This document shows positions 61,575 to 64,000 of a DNA stretch of 64,000 nucleotides, in pieces; the first letter of the stretch is position 1; each line of letters starts with the position of its first letter. This DNA comes from Clavelina lepadiformis (taxonomy: Eukaryota; Chordata; Ascidiacea; Aplousobranchia; Clavelinidae). Position numbers and translations under genes: made by a program. A model generated the notes under the pieces. That model was not told where the DNA came from, searched no databases, and saw only the letters and a list, made by a program, of their open reading frames with translations. The stretch covers positions 24,614,001 to 24,678,000 of the forward strand of contig NC_135242.1 in the NCBI RefSeq assembly GCF_947623445.1. The letters run 5' to 3'.

Positions 61575-62480
61575 TCTAGATTTATCTTATTATGATTTAC
61601 TCTTGTCAACCTGCATACATTTGAGTTCAAGCACTGCACAATGTTTCAGAACTAGGCGGACTCCATAGCAGAAAACTTTGCAAAAGTATCTTGCTATTGG
61701 AAGGTAACGATGATGACTACCATTGGCACGTTGTTAGGGTTAACATTGCTAGCCTTATAACAGCAGTAGAAAGCATTTTTCAGAACATAGGCAAATACGC
61801 CAGTGCAATTGCAAAAATTCCGAGGTTCAGCACAGAAGTCTGCATAGGTTATTATAGCAAACGCATTTATTCTATGAAAGCTGTGCCTTAACCTTTGAAC
61901 AATGTCCTAATGACGTTCACAAAGGTTTTCAAGTCTTCAAGAGATTTTCCACGCATGGTGAGGTGGAGCGCTCGAAAATAATGCCTGAAAGAGTTACGAC
62001 ATTTCGACCTTTGTTGTGTAAGCTCGAGAGCATAGTGCGCTGCGGAAGTTTGCTTTTCTTGGGTATCACATCTCAATACAAAACCGTAGCTGACGTCGTC
62101 CCATCAGTTGTATAATGTGACTTTTGTCTTATTGTAAGTGATGAGCGAAAACTTATTGCATGGCTGCAAAACAACCAAGAAATTCCTGAAATCCGCGTCC
62201 GCTATAGGACAAGTGTTGTAATGTTTGTAATAAGAACTTGTGGCAGCATTTCTATAAATTGCTTGTGGGTATAATATGTTGGGACAAATAATAGTAGTCC
62301 TTCCATATTCCTGCAACTTGGTAATCTTCTGTTGCCTAATTGTCAACATGTCAAAAACATGCAACAAGCTGGCAGTAGGCCGGTTTGTTAAGCCTCACTA
62401 ACGTAGACAAATTAATACTGGCCATCTAAATTAGGCCCACGCACTTCACATTTGGAAATATAAAACAGCACTCCCTTATT
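61575..62480. other. Sequence unique to copy C
   Basis: It replaces the left half of the MITE found in copies A and B. It has a 66-codon plus frame (61,691-61,891) and minus frames of 62 and 87 codons, none recognisable. It may be an insertion or gene-conversion tract. Confidence 0.5.
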
Positions 62481-62599
62481 TCATAGCAATCTTATATTTA
62501 GCAATGTGACATGACAATTAGCGACTATGGTGGCTAAGGGCTAAGACAATCGGCTAAATTCCCAGCCCTAGTAAAAACAACGCGAATATAGCCTATACA

Positions 62600-62714
62600 C
62601 AGGGTTGCCATCAGTCTCAACTCAAAAATAAGGACGACTAGAAAATGAACGAGGAATACCACCTTAAACAGTGTACAACAAGAGAAAGCAACCAATGTTC
62701 CTAAAAAAAAAAAA
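62600..62714. mobile_element. Truncated relative of the U9 MITE
   Basis: Begins CAGGGTTGCCATCAGTCTCA and matches the right half of the 36,117-36,380 element in reverse complement. It breaks off in an A-run and is followed by tagatagatatcatac-type simple repeats. The other end is missing. Confidence 0.8.
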
Positions 62715-62800
62715 CCATAGATAGATATCATACAGATAGACGACAGATATCTACCCATAGATAGATATCATACACACAACTCTATAGATATATAACACGT
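62715..62800. repeat. TAGATA-type simple repeat
   Basis: 'tagatagatatcatacaga' and close variants repeat several times directly after the truncated MITE. Confidence 0.75.
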
Positions 62801-63716
62801 CACTGTTATCGTCTCGTGAAAGCAAAATACAACACGCAAAGATTTGGTAAAGTTTTTAAAACTTCCTCGTGCATTTGCTGATGTTTTATTCTTGAAATGA
62901 TAAACGTAGATAGACGTCATCTGCTCTGCTTATTCGACCATGACTAATACATTGGCTTCACGAAAGCAAACGTTTTGCTTCAAAGCTCACACTTTCAATC
63001 TTTTTTTCAATCTTTTGCTTTGTACATGTGGCAGAGAATTTGGAGCAAACTTTTGATAATTCATTAATTCAGAAGAATTTATTACTCTGTTAATCATTTT
63101 AATGCTGGAATACAATCTTTGTGGGCTGGCATAACATAAGTTGCTAATATAACACTTTTTATCACATTTATCAATAATATAGCAGTTTTGCATGCGATTA
63201 ACAACGTGACGTGACAATTAGCGACTATGGTGGCTAACGGTTAAAGACAATCGGTTAAATTCCAGGCTGGAATTTCCAGGCCTAGTAAAAACATGGCGAA
63301 TGTATTCACGTGAAACATATAATTGAATGACGGTGTGGTGCCAAATTTTTACCGGGTATTGTGACGTAAAAATGTCGCATGACTCAGAGTTTGTCTTCCT
63401 ACAAACTTCTTAAGTTTGTTTTGTTATTTGTAAGTTAAATTTGTATCTTTGAGTTTAATACGACGGCAATCTCCAAGGTTTTGAATGAAAATCTTACACA
63501 GAGTCATGCGTCATTAACACGTCACAATGCCGCGAACAAATGTTACACAACAACCGCATAATGACGTGCGGTATAACAGATTGACGGAATGTATATATTA
63601 TGACGTAACAGAGGCGGCAACGTATAGTTACAGTTTGCTGCGTTGCCGGTCTAAATACAGTTCAATGTTTAAAATCAACATTAAATTCAACAATAAAATC
63701 AACTCGTGGATTTCAT

Positions 63717-63903
63717 TCAGTCGCAACGAAGTTTCATTTTAGTTTCTTTAAGAGGTTCACTGTATCCCTTCCAATGTTGCCAAATAATTCCATGCTTCCA
63801 TCCACTTGATTGACGCATCCAGACTCCATTGAGGTATGAATGGCCGCAGCTGACAAACCACCATCCCTGGGATCCTCCCCAGTTAGTTGCGCAGTTGTAA
63901 CCA
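63717..63903 (-). CDS. Ficolin-like lectin, copy C, last exon only
   Basis: A 187-bp terminal exon corresponds exactly to 18488-18302 in copy B, with a TAG acceptor at 63,904-63,906 and a stop at 63,717. It reads [15 protein letters not shown], then SCGHSYLNGVW and KMKLRCD at the end. The variable loop again differs from copies A and B. Other exons would lie beyond 64,000. Confidence 0.85.
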
Positions 63904-64000
63904 CTAATATTTTAAAACATGAAAGATTAAAATTACTTTGTTGCATCTATTTATATTCTATCTTATACGTTACTGGCAGGATATAACTGAATATCCTACT

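Larger units (their letters stand above)
59053..64000. repeat. Segmental duplication, copy C (rearranged)
   Basis: Matches 14,160-17,190 up to about 61,290, then 17,190 onward of copy B. It lacks the 16,792 MITE. It carries about 0.9 kb of unrelated sequence at 61,575-62,480. It also holds a partially repeated version of the shared MITE region (62,500-62,580 and again 63,030-63,285), plus a segment near 62,800-63,000 that repeats 59,660-59,860. Confidence 0.8.

Overview
This window looks like animal nuclear DNA. It is AT-rich, and its genes are split into short exons by small GT-AG introns. It carries old and young DNA transposons and retroelement remnants. The gene content (secreted collagen plus fibrinogen-domain lectins in tandem, MO25/CAB39, exportin-7) is metazoan. 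A compact invertebrate-chordate genome such as a tunicate is my best guess, but that is inference. There is no bacterial operon structure, no CRISPR array and no confident RNA gene.

Layout: (1) 1-20.9 kb and 59-64 kb hold a segmental duplication built around a ficolin-like gene on the minus strand. Copy A (1,040-3,622) and copy B (18,302-20,821) are complete and in frame across six exons. Copy C enters at the right edge with only its last exon. Between A and B lie a dispersed repeat present twice in tandem (R1 and R2) and a dead Ty3/gypsy integrase. (2) 23-41 kb is a repeat domain. A mosaic of blocks (Y and Z), broken by a hAT-type MITE and a deleted piggyBac element, flanks an array of 13 units (U1-U13) with a basic unit of about 0.88-0.90 kb. 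Units U4-U6 and U7-U9 form a three-unit higher-order repeat with a period of 2,935 bp. Each unit carries splice-site-bounded exon-like cores, a direct repeat of AGGTCA half-sites and a CRE-like/TATA-like pair. (3) 41-48 kb holds a third, truncated copy of the dispersed repeat, an inverted Tc1/mariner-like transposase remnant, two MITEs, a damaged protein kinase gene and a LINE remnant. (4) 50.4-56.9 kb holds two conserved genes on the plus strand: MO25/CAB39 without its 3' end, followed after only 323 bp by exportin-7 without its 5' end.

The complete fibrinogen-domain genes should make secreted pattern-recognition lectins. MO25 and exportin-7 are unrelated cytoplasmic/nuclear housekeeping proteins. 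Their abutting truncated ends suggest a rearrangement breakpoint, a pair of partial duplicates or an assembly join. The strongest unexplained structure is the 28-41 kb array. No known family could be assigned to it by eye, and its exon-like pieces do not give one consistent reading frame.
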